A stretch of 64,000 nt of DNA, from NCBI RefSeq assembly GCF_001984105.1, contig NZ_MTQM01000009.1, forward strand, positions 186,001 through 250,000, given 5' to 3'. Each line of letters begins with the position of its first letter. Within the stretch, counting starts at the first letter, position 1. Below the pieces are notes generated by a model. That model was not told the origin of the DNA and did not search any database. It worked only from the letters and a program-made list of their open reading frames with translations. A program made the position numbers and the translations under genes. This DNA comes from Microbacterium sp. CSI-V. Lineage in GTDB: Bacteria; Actinomycetota; Actinomycetes; Actinomycetales; Microbacteriaceae. Shown here piece after piece: positions 10,131 through 18,662 of the stretch.

Positions 10131-10151
10131 GCGCCGACACTATCGCGCGGG

Positions 10152-10200
10152 TGAGGTGAGGATTGCCTTTCCACCAGGGATTTAGCCGAGCCTCATCTTG
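10152..10200. promoter_or_regulatory. Two iron-box-like (DtxR/IdeR) sites upstream of dps
   Basis: TGAGGTGAGGATTGCCTTT (10152-10170) matches the IdeR/DtxR consensus TTAGGTTAGGCTAACCTAA at 12 of 19 positions. TTAGCCGAGCCTCATCTTG (10182-10200) matches at 11 of 19. They lie 70-120 bp before the dps start and would fit iron-dependent control. Binding is inferred from the match only. Confidence 0.45.
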
Positions 10201-10269
10201 CTTGCGGAATGTTCGGGCGTGAGTAGCGTTGGTGTCATCACGACTTCGGTACAACACTCAGGAGACCTC

Positions 10270-10755
10270 ATGAGCACCGTTCAGACGCCCGCCGCCACCA
10301 CCGTCGACTCGACCATGGCCTCCAGCACCGCGCAGTTCCTCTCGCCGATCGTCCTCGGCCTCGAAGCCCTCGTCGTCAACGGCAAGCAGGCGCACTGGCA
10401 CGTCCGCGGCGCCAACTTCATCGGCGTGCACGAGCTCCTCGACACCGTCGTCGCCCACGCGCAGGACTGGGCCGACCTCGCCGCCGAGCGGATCGTCGCC
10501 CTCGGCCTGCCGATCGACTCGCGTCTGTCGACCGTCGCCGCCAAGGCGAAGGAGACCGCCGTCCCGGCCGGCTTCGCGCAGTCCGACGTCGTCATCCGCG
10601 CGGTGATCGCCGACATCGACGCCGTCCTCGTCGACATCCAGACCGCCATCGACGGCCTCGACGAGACCGACCTGTCGAGCCAGGACGTCGCGATCGAGAT
10701 CAAGCGCGGCCTCGACAAGGACCGCTGGTTCCTCTTCGCGCACCTCGCGGCCTGA
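10270..10755 (+). CDS. dps: Dps family DNA-binding/ferritin-like protein
   Basis: 161 residues. Dps dodecamers oxidise and store iron at the subunit interface and protect DNA in starvation and peroxide stress. The ferroxidase ligands are visible: H42 (K-Q-A-H-W), H54 and D58 (V-H-E-L-L-D), D69 and E73 (A-D-L-A-A-E-R). ATG is preceded by AGGAGA at five bases. Two iron-box-like sites lie upstream and a strong terminator follows. Longer in-frame starts upstream lack a ribosome site. Confidence 0.95.
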   Translation: MSTVQTPAATTVDSTMASSTAQFLSPIVLGLEALVVNGKQAHWHVRGANFIGVHELLDTVVAHAQDWADLAAERIVALGLPIDSRLSTVAAKAKETAVPAGFAQSDVVIRAVIADIDAVLVDIQTAIDGLDETDLSSQDVAIEIKRGLDKDRWFLFAHLAA

Positions 10756-10768
10756 GCCGAGGTTTCCG

Positions 10769-10800
10769 AAGGGGGCGGCGCTTCGGCGTCGCCCCCTTTT
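10769..10800 (+). terminator. Intrinsic terminator of dps
   Basis: GGGGGCGGCGC, TTCG loop, GCGTCGCCCCC, followed by a TTTTT run: a textbook rho-independent terminator, one internal mismatch. Confidence 0.9.
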
Positions 10801-10806
10801 TCTGTT

Positions 10807-10870
10807 GCGTGAGTCGCCAGGATTTGTCGCCTCCACGCGCGGTCAAGCGACAAATCGTGGCGACTCACGC
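10807..10870. repeat. 64-bp palindromic intergenic element, copy 1
   Basis: Two 24-nt arms (10807-10830 and 10847-10870) are inverted copies with 23 of 24 positions matching, around a 16-nt loop. The outer ends are GCGTGAGTCGCCA. A second copy of exactly the same length and ends lies at 24805-24868. It sits between dps and a convergent amidohydrolase gene. It looks like a REP/MITE-type mobile palindrome. Confidence 0.85.
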
Positions 10871-10904
10871 ACACGCGCACCCGCCCCGGGGGCACGCGGG
10901 CGGT

Positions 10905-12404
10905 TCAGGACGCGTGCGTGATGCGACCGGCGAGGAGCGTCGTGCGGACGGGCATCGCGCGCAGGGCGAGCTCGTCGGCGGTGCGCGGATCGGCGTCCAC
11001 GATCACCAGGTCCGCGCGGGCGCCGGGTGCGATCTCAGCCGGGGCCGTCGAGCCGCCGGCGGTGGATGCCGCGATCGCGGTGTCGATGTCGACCCTCTGA
11101 TGCGGCTGCCACGCGTCACGCCCGTCGCGCGTGCGGAACACCGCCGACGCGATCGCGCCCCACGGGTCGAGCGGCGCGACCGGAGCGTCCGAGCCGAAGA
11201 GGAGGTTCGCGCCGCTGTCGGCCAGGGCCCGCAGCGGGTAGGGCTGCGCGGACTGCCCGGCCCAGACGGCATCCGTCATGTCGCGATCGTCGAGGGCGTG
11301 CTCGGGCTGCACGCTCGCGGACACGCCGAGTCGAGCGAACCGCGGGATGTCGGCGTGGGCCACGAGCTGGGCGTGCTCGATCGTGCCGACCGCCCCGGTC
11401 AGGGCGTAGGCATCGAGGGCGTGGGCGTTCGCGACGTCGCCGATCGCGTGGATCGCGCATTCCAGACCCGCCGCGGTCGCCCGGGTCATCAGCTCCACGA
11501 GCTCGTCGGGCGGGATCGTGAGGAGCCCGTGGTTGTCGACGTCGCCCGGGTAGTGGTGGGCGCAGGCGGCGGTCCGCGTTCCGAGCGAGCCGTCGGTGAT
11601 GGCCTTGAGCGGACCCACGCGCACCAGGTCGTCCGCCGCGCCGCGCACGGGGTCGCCGGTGCCCAGGCCCTCCGCGATCGCTCGATCGAGGTGCTGCGGG
11701 TAGGTGCCGTACGACACCCGCAGCGTGTCGAAGCCGCGCGCGACGCGGCGCTGCCACGGCTCGTCGTTCCAGGTCATGTCGAGGTCGACGAGGCCGACGA
11801 GTCCGCATGCGGCCGCGGCGCGCGCCATCCGCTCGACGGCGCGATCCCCGACCTCGGCGTCGACCGCGTTGATCCGTCGGGAGATCTCGAACGCGTCCTC
11901 TTCGCGCAGGACCCCGGATGCCGAGGGCTCGAAGCCTTCGCGCCGGAAGGCTGCGGAGTTCAGCCAGACGCTGTGCACGTCGGCATTGACGAGGTACGTC
12001 GGGACCTCGCCTGTGGCGGCATCCAGGAGTTCGAGGGTCGGTTCGTCGGGCCAGAGACCGTCGCGGAAGCCCACACCGACGCGGCGGCCGCCCTCGCCCG
12101 CCGGCGCTGCGGCCATGATCGACGCCGCCTCGCGCGCCGACCCCGCCTCGCCGAGCGCGACGCGGTCGGCTGTGAGCGCCCACTGCAGAACATGCACGTG
12201 GTGGTCCCACAGCCCGGGGAGCAGCCAGCCGCCGTCTCCGTCCACGACGAGGCCGCGCGGGCGGAGGTTCCCCGTCGGCGCGATGTCGACGATGCGGCCG
12301 CCCACGAGCACGAGATCGACGGGTTCATCCGGCGTCGGGAGGAAGTCCCGCCCCGGGCCGGCGACCCGGACGGCCTGCACGAAGGCCGCGGTCTCGCCGA
12401 TCAT
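10905..12404 (-). CDS. Amidohydrolase family protein (YtcJ-like, amidohydrolase 3)
   Basis: 499 residues. A metal-dependent hydrolase of the amidohydrolase superfamily: beta-sandwich N-terminus, then L-P-G-L-W-D-H-H-V-H-V (about 61-71) with the first two metal-ligand histidines, and later S-D-A-P-V at the end of the barrel. YtcJ-type enzymes act on amides or exocyclic nitrogen; the substrate cannot be told. The start overlaps the stop of the upstream FMN-binding gene by 4 nt (ATGA), so the two are translationally coupled. It is the last gene of a two-gene unit. Confidence 0.85.
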   Translation of the reverse strand: MIGETAAFVQAVRVAGPGRDFLPTPDEPVDLVLVGGRIVDIAPTGNLRPRGLVVDGDGGWLLPGLWDHHVHVLQWALTADRVALGEAGSAREAASIMAAAPAGEGGRRVGVGFRDGLWPDEPTLELLDAATGEVPTYLVNADVHSVWLNSAAFRREGFEPSASGVLREEDAFEISRRINAVDAEVGDRAVERMARAAAACGLVGLVDLDMTWNDEPWQRRVARGFDTLRVSYGTYPQHLDRAIAEGLGTGDPVRGAADDLVRVGPLKAITDGSLGTRTAACAHHYPGDVDNHGLLTIPPDELVELMTRATAAGLECAIHAIGDVANAHALDAYALTGAVGTIEHAQLVAHADIPRFARLGVSASVQPEHALDDRDMTDAVWAGQSAQPYPLRALADSGANLLFGSDAPVAPLDPWGAIASAVFRTRDGRDAWQPHQRVDIDTAIAASTAGGSTAPAEIAPGARADLVIVDADPRTADELALRAMPVRTTLLAGRITHAS

Positions 12405-13036
12405 GCGCGTCCTGCCGGACGGCGGGCGTCGGCGGCGCGCTGCATCTCAGCGGCCAGCGAGGGGTTCGCGTACGGCCCGTCACCGAGCCCGGCGATGATC
12501 GTGTCGACGACCTCCGCGGGACGGTTCTGGCTCAGCTTCCGCTTGCCCACCACCCGCGTCGCGGTCAGACGGAAACCGACGGTGCCCGCGGCGAGTCGGT
12601 CGACGAAGGCGGCGTCGTTCGGCGCACGGTACAGGCCGCGACCGTCCTCCCCCTCGAAACGCTCCACCAGGCGATCGAGCACGCGCAGATTCTCCTCGGG
12701 CGTGAGGATCTCCGGGATGCCGCTGAGGTGCGCCGACACGAAGTTCCAGGTCGGCACCGCCGGGCCGTCGCCGTACCAGCGCGGGGTGATGTATCCGTGC
12801 GGACCCTGCACGACGACGAGCAACTCGCGGTCGCCGAGACCGAGGATCGCGTCGTCCGGCTTGCCGACGTGTCCCACGATCGTGAGGTCATCACGGCCGT
12901 CGTCGAGCAGGACGGCGTAGTGCGAGGCGACCAGGCCGTCGGGGGTCGACGCGACGAGCGTGACCCAGGGATGATGCTCGATCAGGCGTCGGATCTCGCC
13001 GACGTCGGTCATCGCGAAACTCGGATTCTGCCGCAC
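12401..13036 (-). CDS. PaiB-like FMN-binding negative transcriptional regulator family protein
   Basis: 211 residues with a split-barrel flavin-binding fold. Features of the PaiB family: H-P-W-V-T-L-V-A near residue 22, A-S-H-Y-A-V-L-L-D, G-H-V-G-K-P and G-P-H-G-Y-I-T-P-R-W-Y with V-P-T-W-N-F. The name comes from Bacillus paiB, a repressor of degradative enzymes; many members may be flavin or haem-handling proteins instead. GTG start with TAGGCT (13043-13048) 6 nt upstream: leaderless. Confidence 0.85.
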   Translation of the reverse strand: MRQNPSFAMTDVGEIRRLIEHHPWVTLVASTPDGLVASHYAVLLDDGRDDLTIVGHVGKPDDAILGLGDRELLVVVQGPHGYITPRWYGDGPAVPTWNFVSAHLSGIPEILTPEENLRVLDRLVERFEGEDGRGLYRAPNDAAFVDRLAAGTVGFRLTATRVVGKRKLSQNRPAEVVDTIIAGLGDGPYANPSLAAEMQRAADARRPAGRA

Positions 13037-13054
13037 CGGATCAGCCTAGAACGC

Positions 13055-14044
13055 TCACGCCTGGCAGCGCGGGCACCAGTACAGCTTGCGTCCGGCCGCT
13101 TCCTCGACGAGCACCGTGGTGCCGCACACCCGGCACGGGAGACCCGCCCGGTGGTACACCCAGTGCCGGTCGTCGCGGTGGGCCATCGCGCGTCGGTACG
13201 CCTCGGGGTCGAGGTCGTCCATCGTCATCATCTGCCCGGTCTCGACGCCGATCGCCAGAAGTCGGACCCAGTCGCGCCACATCTCGCGCGCGGTCTCCTC
13301 GCGGACGTCGCGGCCGGGCGTGTGCGGGTTCTGCCGGGCACGGAAGAGGATCTCGGCGCGATAGACGTTGCCGATGCCGCTGACCACCGACTGGTCCATG
13401 AGCAGCAGCCCGATGGCCGTGGGCTTCCGCCGCACCGTGGCGACGAACCGCTCCTCCCCCTCGGCGACGTCGTCGACGAGCGGGTCGGGGCCGAGCTTGG
13501 CGATCGTCGCGGCGACCTCGTCGGGCGTCTGGAGCGCGCACGCGGTGGGCCCGCGCAGGTCGGCGCACGTCGTCTCGGTGAGCAGCCGCAGACGCACCGC
13601 ACCGACCACGGGCGGCGGCCACTCGGTCTGCTCCTCGAGCCCGGTCGTCTGCTCGGACATGCGCACGCGTGCGCGCCGCGGAGCGCCGATCGAGGTGAGG
13701 GAGTTCTCGCCGGCGGCATCCATGATCGGCTCGTCGAGGACGGTGCCGCGCTGGTTCGTGTGCCCCATGCGCCCGTTCGCCGAGGCGATCGTCGCATCGA
13801 TCGCGACCTCGCCCGAGAAATCCCACGCGCCGTACATGCCGAGGTGCACCCTCAGCCACACGTCGGGGTCGAACCGCAGGAACATCTGTTTGCCGACGGC
13901 ACGCACCTCGAGCGCGTCACGGCCGTCTATGACCGCGGCTCCTTCGACGAATCGCCCCTGAGGACTGGATGCCGCGACGGCGCGGCCCACGATGTTGCGG
14001 TCGAACTGACGGGCGATGCGGTGGACGGAATGCCCTTCGGGCAT
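13055..14044 (-). CDS. nei: Fpg/Nei family DNA glycosylase (endonuclease VIII-like)
   Basis: 329 residues. Begins M-P-E-G-H-S-V-H: the N-terminal Pro and Glu are the catalytic pair that cut out oxidised bases and nick the strand. An H2TH region (V-S-G-I-G-N-V-Y-R-A-E) and a C-terminal zinc finger (C-R-V-C-G ... W-C-P-R-C) complete the family layout. The family version with M-P-E-G-H is the Nei type, usually acting on oxidised pyrimidines. The start shares one base with the rpiB stop (TGATG), so it is coupled to rpiB. Confidence 0.93.
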   Translation of the reverse strand: MPEGHSVHRIARQFDRNIVGRAVAASSPQGRFVEGAAVIDGRDALEVRAVGKQMFLRFDPDVWLRVHLGMYGAWDFSGEVAIDATIASANGRMGHTNQRGTVLDEPIMDAAGENSLTSIGAPRRARVRMSEQTTGLEEQTEWPPPVVGAVRLRLLTETTCADLRGPTACALQTPDEVAATIAKLGPDPLVDDVAEGEERFVATVRRKPTAIGLLLMDQSVVSGIGNVYRAEILFRARQNPHTPGRDVREETAREMWRDWVRLLAIGVETGQMMTMDDLDPEAYRRAMAHRDDRHWVYHRAGLPCRVCGTTVLVEEAAGRKLYWCPRCQA

Positions 14045-14586
14045 CAGCCTGCCTCGGGATCGAACGTGTCGCTCGCGTCGAGGACGTCGGGTCGCGCAGC
14101 CGCCTCGCGAGGATCGGGCAGCAGGATGCCGTCCTGCTCGTAGGCCGCGAGCTGGGCGATGCGCCGGGCGTGGCGCTCTTCGCCCGAGAACGGGGTCGCG
14201 ATGAAGCGGTCGATGAACGACGCGGCCTCGTCGAAGGTGTGCTGGCGCGCGCCGATCGCGATCACGTTGGCGTCGTTGTGCTCGCGCGCCACTTCGGCCG
14301 TCGCGATACTCCAGACGAGCGCGGCGCGGATCCCGAGCACCTTGTTCGCGGCGATCTGCTCGCCGTTGCCCGAGCCGCCGAAGACCACACCCAGCGTCTC
14401 GACGCCGTCGGCCTGATCGCGGACGACCGCCTGGGCCGCGCGGATGCAGAAGGCCGGGTAGTCGTCGAGCGGGTCGTACTCGATGGGGCCGTGATCGACG
14501 ACCTCGTGACCCCGGGAGGCGAGGTGGTGCTGCAGCTGGGTGGAGAACTCGAGACCGGCGTGATCGGTGCCGATGTGAATGCGCAT
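14044..14586 (-). CDS. rpiB: Ribose-5-phosphate isomerase B
   Basis: 180 residues. Interconverts ribose 5-phosphate and ribulose 5-phosphate in the pentose phosphate pathway. Start M-R-I-H-I-G-T-D-H-A-G, then G-H-E-V-V-D-H-G, and the G-G-S-G-N-G-E (phosphate loop) and A-N-K-V-x-G-I-R-A motifs are diagnostic of RpiB. It is about 20 residues longer than the usual form at the C-terminus (P-R-E-A-A-A-R-P tail). TAGGAT (14593-14598) lies 6 nt before ATG: leaderless. First gene of the rpiB-nei unit. Confidence 0.95.
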   Translation of the reverse strand: MRIHIGTDHAGLEFSTQLQHHLASRGHEVVDHGPIEYDPLDDYPAFCIRAAQAVVRDQADGVETLGVVFGGSGNGEQIAANKVLGIRAALVWSIATAEVAREHNDANVIAIGARQHTFDEAASFIDRFIATPFSGEERHARRIAQLAAYEQDGILLPDPREAAARPDVLDASDTFDPEAG

Positions 14587-14630
14587 GCGCCCATCCTAGG
14601 GACGGCCGCCGACACCGCGGGCGAGAAGGA

Positions 14631-14669
14631 CGACGCCGCCCGCCCCTCGGCGAGGGACGAGCGGCGTCG
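14631..14669 (-). terminator. Hairpin after the ferrochelatase gene
   Basis: Stem CGACGCCGC/GCGGCGTCG with an inner CCCTC/GAGGG stem, just past the ferrochelatase stop and before the rpiB promoter. No T-run. Confidence 0.55.
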
Positions 14670-14676
14670 AACGGTG

Positions 14677-15864
14677 TCAGGGCCGCAGACCCGCGGCGAC
14701 GGGCTTGAACCCGGCGCGGACGTTCTCGCAGCACCCGGGGCGGCACACGTCGTACCAGGGGCCCAGGTCGGTCAGGTGCGGACGTTCCGCCTTCGGCGTG
14801 CCCTTCAGACGCTCCTCGACGAGGTCGACGAGTCCGGACACGTACGCGGGGTCGATCCCCGGCGTGGGCGTGCGGACGGCGCGGATGCCGGCCTCCTCGG
14901 CCGCCTCCATCGCCTCGGTGTCGAGGTCCCACAGCACTTCCATGTGGTCGCTGACGAAGCCGAGCGGGACGATCACCACGGCCTCGGCACCGCGGCCCGG
15001 GAGCTCGGCGATGACGTCGTTCACGTCCGGCTCGAGCCAGGGCTGCGTGGGAGGGCCGGAGCGGGACTGGTACACCAGCTCCCACTCGACGTCGGCGACC
15101 GCGGCGGCGACCTCGGCCATCACGAATGCCGCGACGGCCTTGTGCTGCGCCTCGTACGCGCCGCCCTCGCCGAAGTCGACGTCGCGGGGGCCCGAGCGCT
15201 CGGCGTCGGCGGTGGGGATCGAGTGGGTCGAGAAGAGCACGCGGATCTTCTCGGGCGCGATGCCGTCCGCGACGTACGCCGACACGGCATCCGTCACTCC
15301 TGTGACGAACGTCGACACGAAGCCGGGGTGGTCGAAGAACTGGCGGACCTTGTCGATCGTGACCGTCTCGCCGAGACCGGTGGCCTCGAGGACGCGCGCG
15401 TAATCCTCGCGGTACTGCCGGCAGCTCGAGAACGAGCTGTACGCGCTGGTCGCGATCGCGAGCAGCGTCGTGTCGCCGGCTTCGGCCGCCTCGGTGACGG
15501 CCTCCTCCAGGTACGGCGACCAGTTGCGGTTGCCCCAGTAGACGGGGAGGTTCAGCCCGCGGCGCGCGATCTCGGCCTCGAGCGCCGCCTTCAACTGGCG
15601 GTTGTGCTCGTTGATCGGGCTCACGCCGCCGAAGTGGCGGTAGTGGTGGGCGACCTCTTCCAGTCGCTCATCCGGGATGCCGCGTCCGCGCGTGACGTTG
15701 CGGAGGAAGGGGATGACGTCGTCCTGGCCCTCCGGTCCGCCGAATCCGGCGAGGAGGATCGCGTCGTAGGCCACCGGGGTCTCGACCCACCGGGGTCCGG
15801 ATGCCGCGGCGGGAGACGCGTAGAGGACGGTCTCGGGGGTGCTGTCCGTGTCGGTCGTGCTCAC
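14677..15864 (-). CDS. cpfC: Ferrochelatase (coproporphyrin type, [2Fe-2S])
   Basis: 395 residues. Inserts ferrous iron into coproporphyrin III in the actinobacterial haem route (family knowledge). Visible: Y-D-A-I-L-L-A-G-F-G-G-P near residue 32, Y-W-G-N-R-N-W-S-P-Y, F-S-T-H-S-I-P with the catalytic His, and V-Y-Q-S-R-S-G-P-P-x-x-P-W. One cysteine in S-S-C-R-Q-Y and three in C-R-P-G-C-C-E-N are the expected [2Fe-2S] ligands of actinobacterial enzymes. GTG start. Monocistronic, followed by a hairpin. Confidence 0.93.
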   Translation of the reverse strand: MSTTDTDSTPETVLYASPAAASGPRWVETPVAYDAILLAGFGGPEGQDDVIPFLRNVTRGRGIPDERLEEVAHHYRHFGGVSPINEHNRQLKAALEAEIARRGLNLPVYWGNRNWSPYLEEAVTEAAEAGDTTLLAIATSAYSSFSSCRQYREDYARVLEATGLGETVTIDKVRQFFDHPGFVSTFVTGVTDAVSAYVADGIAPEKIRVLFSTHSIPTADAERSGPRDVDFGEGGAYEAQHKAVAAFVMAEVAAAVADVEWELVYQSRSGPPTQPWLEPDVNDVIAELPGRGAEAVVIVPLGFVSDHMEVLWDLDTEAMEAAEEAGIRAVRTPTPGIDPAYVSGLVDLVEERLKGTPKAERPHLTDLGPWYDVCRPGCCENVRAGFKPVAAGLRP

Positions 15865-15990
15865 TCCGACATCTTCCCACCTGAGCGATCAGCCCGGCCC
15901 GGGGGTATCTCGACACTAGGCTTATACGGTTGTCGTCGGCGCCAGCAGTGCCATCCGCGACGATCCACCCACATCCTCGGGAGAACGCCA

Positions 15991-18540
15991 GTGCCAGGAG
16001 AGAACCTCACCCGCATCGAAGCGCAGGAGCGCCGCGCGATCGTCGACACGCACGGATACGACGTGCGCCTCGACCTGCTGCGCGGCGACGAGGTGTTCGG
16101 CTCGGTGACCACCGTCCGGTTCGCCGCGACCGAGGGCGCGTCGACCTTCATCGACCTCATCGCGCGCACCGTCAACTCGGTGACCCTCAACGGCCGGGTC
16201 CTCGACCCCGCCGAGGTCTTCGCCGACTCGCGCATCGCGCTCGAGGAACTGGCCGCGGAGAACGAGCTCGTCGTCGACGCCGACTGCGAGTACACCAACA
16301 CCGGCGAGGGTCTGCACCGCTTCGTCGACCCGGTCGACGGCGAGGTGTACCTCTACTCGCAGTTCGAGGTTCCCGACTCGCGCCGTGTGTTCACCGTCTT
16401 CGAGCAGCCCGACCTCAAGGCCGAGTTCACCTTCACGGTGACCGCCCCGGCCGCGTGGAAGGTCGTCTCCAACTCCCCCACCCCCGAGCCGGTCGAGGTG
16501 GGCGACGGTGCCGCGGAGTGGCGCTTCCCCGCGACGCCGCGCATCTCCTCGTACATCACGGCCCTCATCGCCGGCCCGTACGAGTCGACGTTCTCCGAGC
16601 TCACCAGCGCCGACGGGCGCGTCATCCCGCTCGGCGTGTACGCCCGCAAAAGCCTGTGGCAGTACCTGGATGCCGACTACGTCTTCGACAAGACGCGTCA
16701 GGGCTTCGCGTACTTCGAGGAGAAGTTCGGCTTCCCCTACCCCTTCGCCAAGTACGACCAGCTCTTCGTGCCGGAGTTCAACGCGGGCGCGATGGAGAAC
16801 GCCGGTGCGGTCACGTTCACCGAGACCTACGTCTTCCGCAGCAAGGTCACGGATGCCGTCAAGGAACGTCGCGTCGTGACGATCCTCCACGAGCTGGCGC
16901 ACATGTGGTTCGGCGACCTCGTGACGATGAAGTGGTGGAACGACCTCTGGCTCAACGAGTCGTTCGCGGAGTGGGCGTCGACGATCGCCACCGCCGAGGC
17001 CACCGAGTGGGAGGCCGCCTGGACGACCTTCAACGCGATGGAGAAGACCTGGGCGTACCGCCAGGACCAGCTCCCCTCCACCCACCCCGTCGTCGCCGAG
17101 ATCAACGACCTCGAAGACGTGCAGGTCAACTTCGACGGCATCACGTACGCCAAGGGCGGGTCGGTGCTCAAGCAGCTCGCCGCCTGGGTGGGCATCGAGC
17201 AGTTCTTCGGCGGCGTCGCCGCCTACTTCCAGAAGCACCAGTGGTCGAACACCGAGGTCGGCGATCTGCTCGCCGAGCTCGAGACCACGAGCGGCCGCGA
17301 CCTGGGCGACTGGGCGAAGAAGTGGCTCGAGACCGCGGGCGTCAACACGCTCTCGCCGCTGATCGAGCAGGACGACCACGGCTCGCTCACGCGGTTCGCG
17401 ATCGTGCAGACCGCACCGTCGGACTACCCGACGATCCGTCCGCACCGCCTCGGCGTCGGCTTCTACTCGCTCGACAAGTCCGGCCGCCTCGAGCGCGTGC
17501 ACCGCATCGAGCTCGACGTCGACGGCGACCGCACCGAGGTGCCGCAGCTGCGCGGCATCCGTCGTCCCGACCTGGTGCTGCTGAACGACGACGACCTCGC
17601 GTACGCGAAGATCCGCCTCGACGAGCGCTCGCTCGCCACGGCGATCGCACACCTCAAGGACATCGCCGACCCGCTCGCGCGTTCGCTCGTCTGGGGTGCC
17701 GCGTGGGACCAGACCCGGGATGCCGAAGCGTCGGCGACCGACTACATCGACCTGGTGCTGCGGAACATCGGTTCCGAGACCGAGTCGACCACGGTCCGCA
17801 CGACTCTCGCTCAGCTGCAGCTCGCGGCCAACAGCTACGTCGCTCCGGCGACCCGCGCGGCCGCTCGCGAACGCGTCGCGGACGGCCTGTGGGAGCTCGC
17901 GCAGGGGGCCGAGGCCGGCAGCGACAGCCAGCTGCAGTTCGTCACGGCGTTCGCCTCGGCCGCGGCCACGCCCGCGCACGTCGAGACGGTCCGGGCCCTG
18001 CGCGACGGCGAGACGGTGCTCGACGGACTCGAGATCGACACCGACCTGTCGTGGCAGCTGCTGGTGGCTCTCGCCGCCGGCGGCGCGGTCACCGCGGCCG
18101 ACATCGACGCGGCCCGCGAGGCCGACAACACCGCCAAGGGCGGGGAGTTCGCAGCGCAGGCCAAGGCGGCGCTGCCCACCCACGAAGCGAAGCAGGAGGC
18201 GTGGAGCTCGCTCATCGACCGCTCCGACGCGCCCAACACGATCGTCCGCTCCGCGGCGCTCGGGTTCACGCACCCCGCCACCGTCGGCGTGCTGGCCGAC
18301 TTCGTCGGACCGTACTTCGACATGCTGCTGCCCGTCTGGGAGAGCCGCAGCTACCAGATCGCGCAGTACCTGATCGTCGGGCTCTACCCCGCCGCTCTCG
18401 CGAACACGCAGCTGCGGGATGCCACCCGTGCGTGGCTCTCCGCGCACAAGGACGCAGCCCCCGCGCTGCGCCGTCTCGTGAGTGAGAACCTCGCCGGTGT
18501 CGAGCGCGCGCTCGCCGTGCAGGAGCGCGACGCGCAGTAA
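15991..18540 (+). CDS. pepN: Aminopeptidase N (M1 family)
   Basis: 849 residues. Zinc aminopeptidase removing N-terminal residues from peptides in the cytoplasm. G-A-M-E-N-A-G (substrate-binding exopeptidase motif) and H300-E301-L-A-H304 with E323 in the L-W-L-N-E-S-F segment form the catalytic and metal site. The C-terminal ERAP1-like helical domain follows. GTG start at 15991 with GGGAGA six bases upstream; the reading frame is open far upstream but that stretch is antisense to ferrochelatase and rpiB. Ends in a strong terminator. Confidence 0.95.
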   Translation: MPGENLTRIEAQERRAIVDTHGYDVRLDLLRGDEVFGSVTTVRFAATEGASTFIDLIARTVNSVTLNGRVLDPAEVFADSRIALEELAAENELVVDADCEYTNTGEGLHRFVDPVDGEVYLYSQFEVPDSRRVFTVFEQPDLKAEFTFTVTAPAAWKVVSNSPTPEPVEVGDGAAEWRFPATPRISSYITALIAGPYESTFSELTSADGRVIPLGVYARKSLWQYLDADYVFDKTRQGFAYFEEKFGFPYPFAKYDQLFVPEFNAGAMENAGAVTFTETYVFRSKVTDAVKERRVVTILHELAHMWFGDLVTMKWWNDLWLNESFAEWASTIATAEATEWEAAWTTFNAMEKTWAYRQDQLPSTHPVVAEINDLEDVQVNFDGITYAKGGSVLKQLAAWVGIEQFFGGVAAYFQKHQWSNTEVGDLLAELETTSGRDLGDWAKKWLETAGVNTLSPLIEQDDHGSLTRFAIVQTAPSDYPTIRPHRLGVGFYSLDKSGRLERVHRIELDVDGDRTEVPQLRGIRRPDLVLLNDDDLAYAKIRLDERSLATAIAHLKDIADPLARSLVWGAAWDQTRDAEASATDYIDLVLRNIGSETESTTVRTTLAQLQLAANSYVAPATRAAARERVADGLWELAQGAEAGSDSQLQFVTAFASAAATPAHVETVRALRDGETVLDGLEIDTDLSWQLLVALAAGGAVTAADIDAAREADNTAKGGEFAAQAKAALPTHEAKQEAWSSLIDRSDAPNTIVRSAALGFTHPATVGVLADFVGPYFDMLLPVWESRSYQIAQYLIVGLYPAALANTQLRDATRAWLSAHKDAAPALRRLVSENLAGVERALAVQERDAQ

Positions 18541-18554
18541 CGCACGCGCCCTCG

Positions 18555-18594
18555 ACGTACGCCCTCTCCCGCTCCGGTGGGAGGGGGCGTACGT
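18555..18594 (+). terminator. Terminator of pepN
   Basis: 16-bp stem ACGTACGCCCTCTCCC/GGGAGGGGGCGTACGT with one wobble pair and an 8-nt loop, directly after the pepN stop. Confidence 0.88.
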
Positions 18595-18662
18595 CTTCCG
18601 ATGTACACGGATCACTCGCCGGGGGGACGCGGCATCCGGGGTCTGCTTCCTAGCGTGGAAGC

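Noticed and set aside
10809-12920. 703-residue plus-strand open frame opposite the amidohydrolase
   Set aside because: Antisense of two well-supported genes and it starts within the palindromic element.
15922-18615. 897-residue minus-strand open frame opposite pepN
   Set aside because: Composition is Arg/Val/Asp/Gly biased as expected for the antisense of a GC-rich gene; no start signal or domain. pepN on the other strand is certain.
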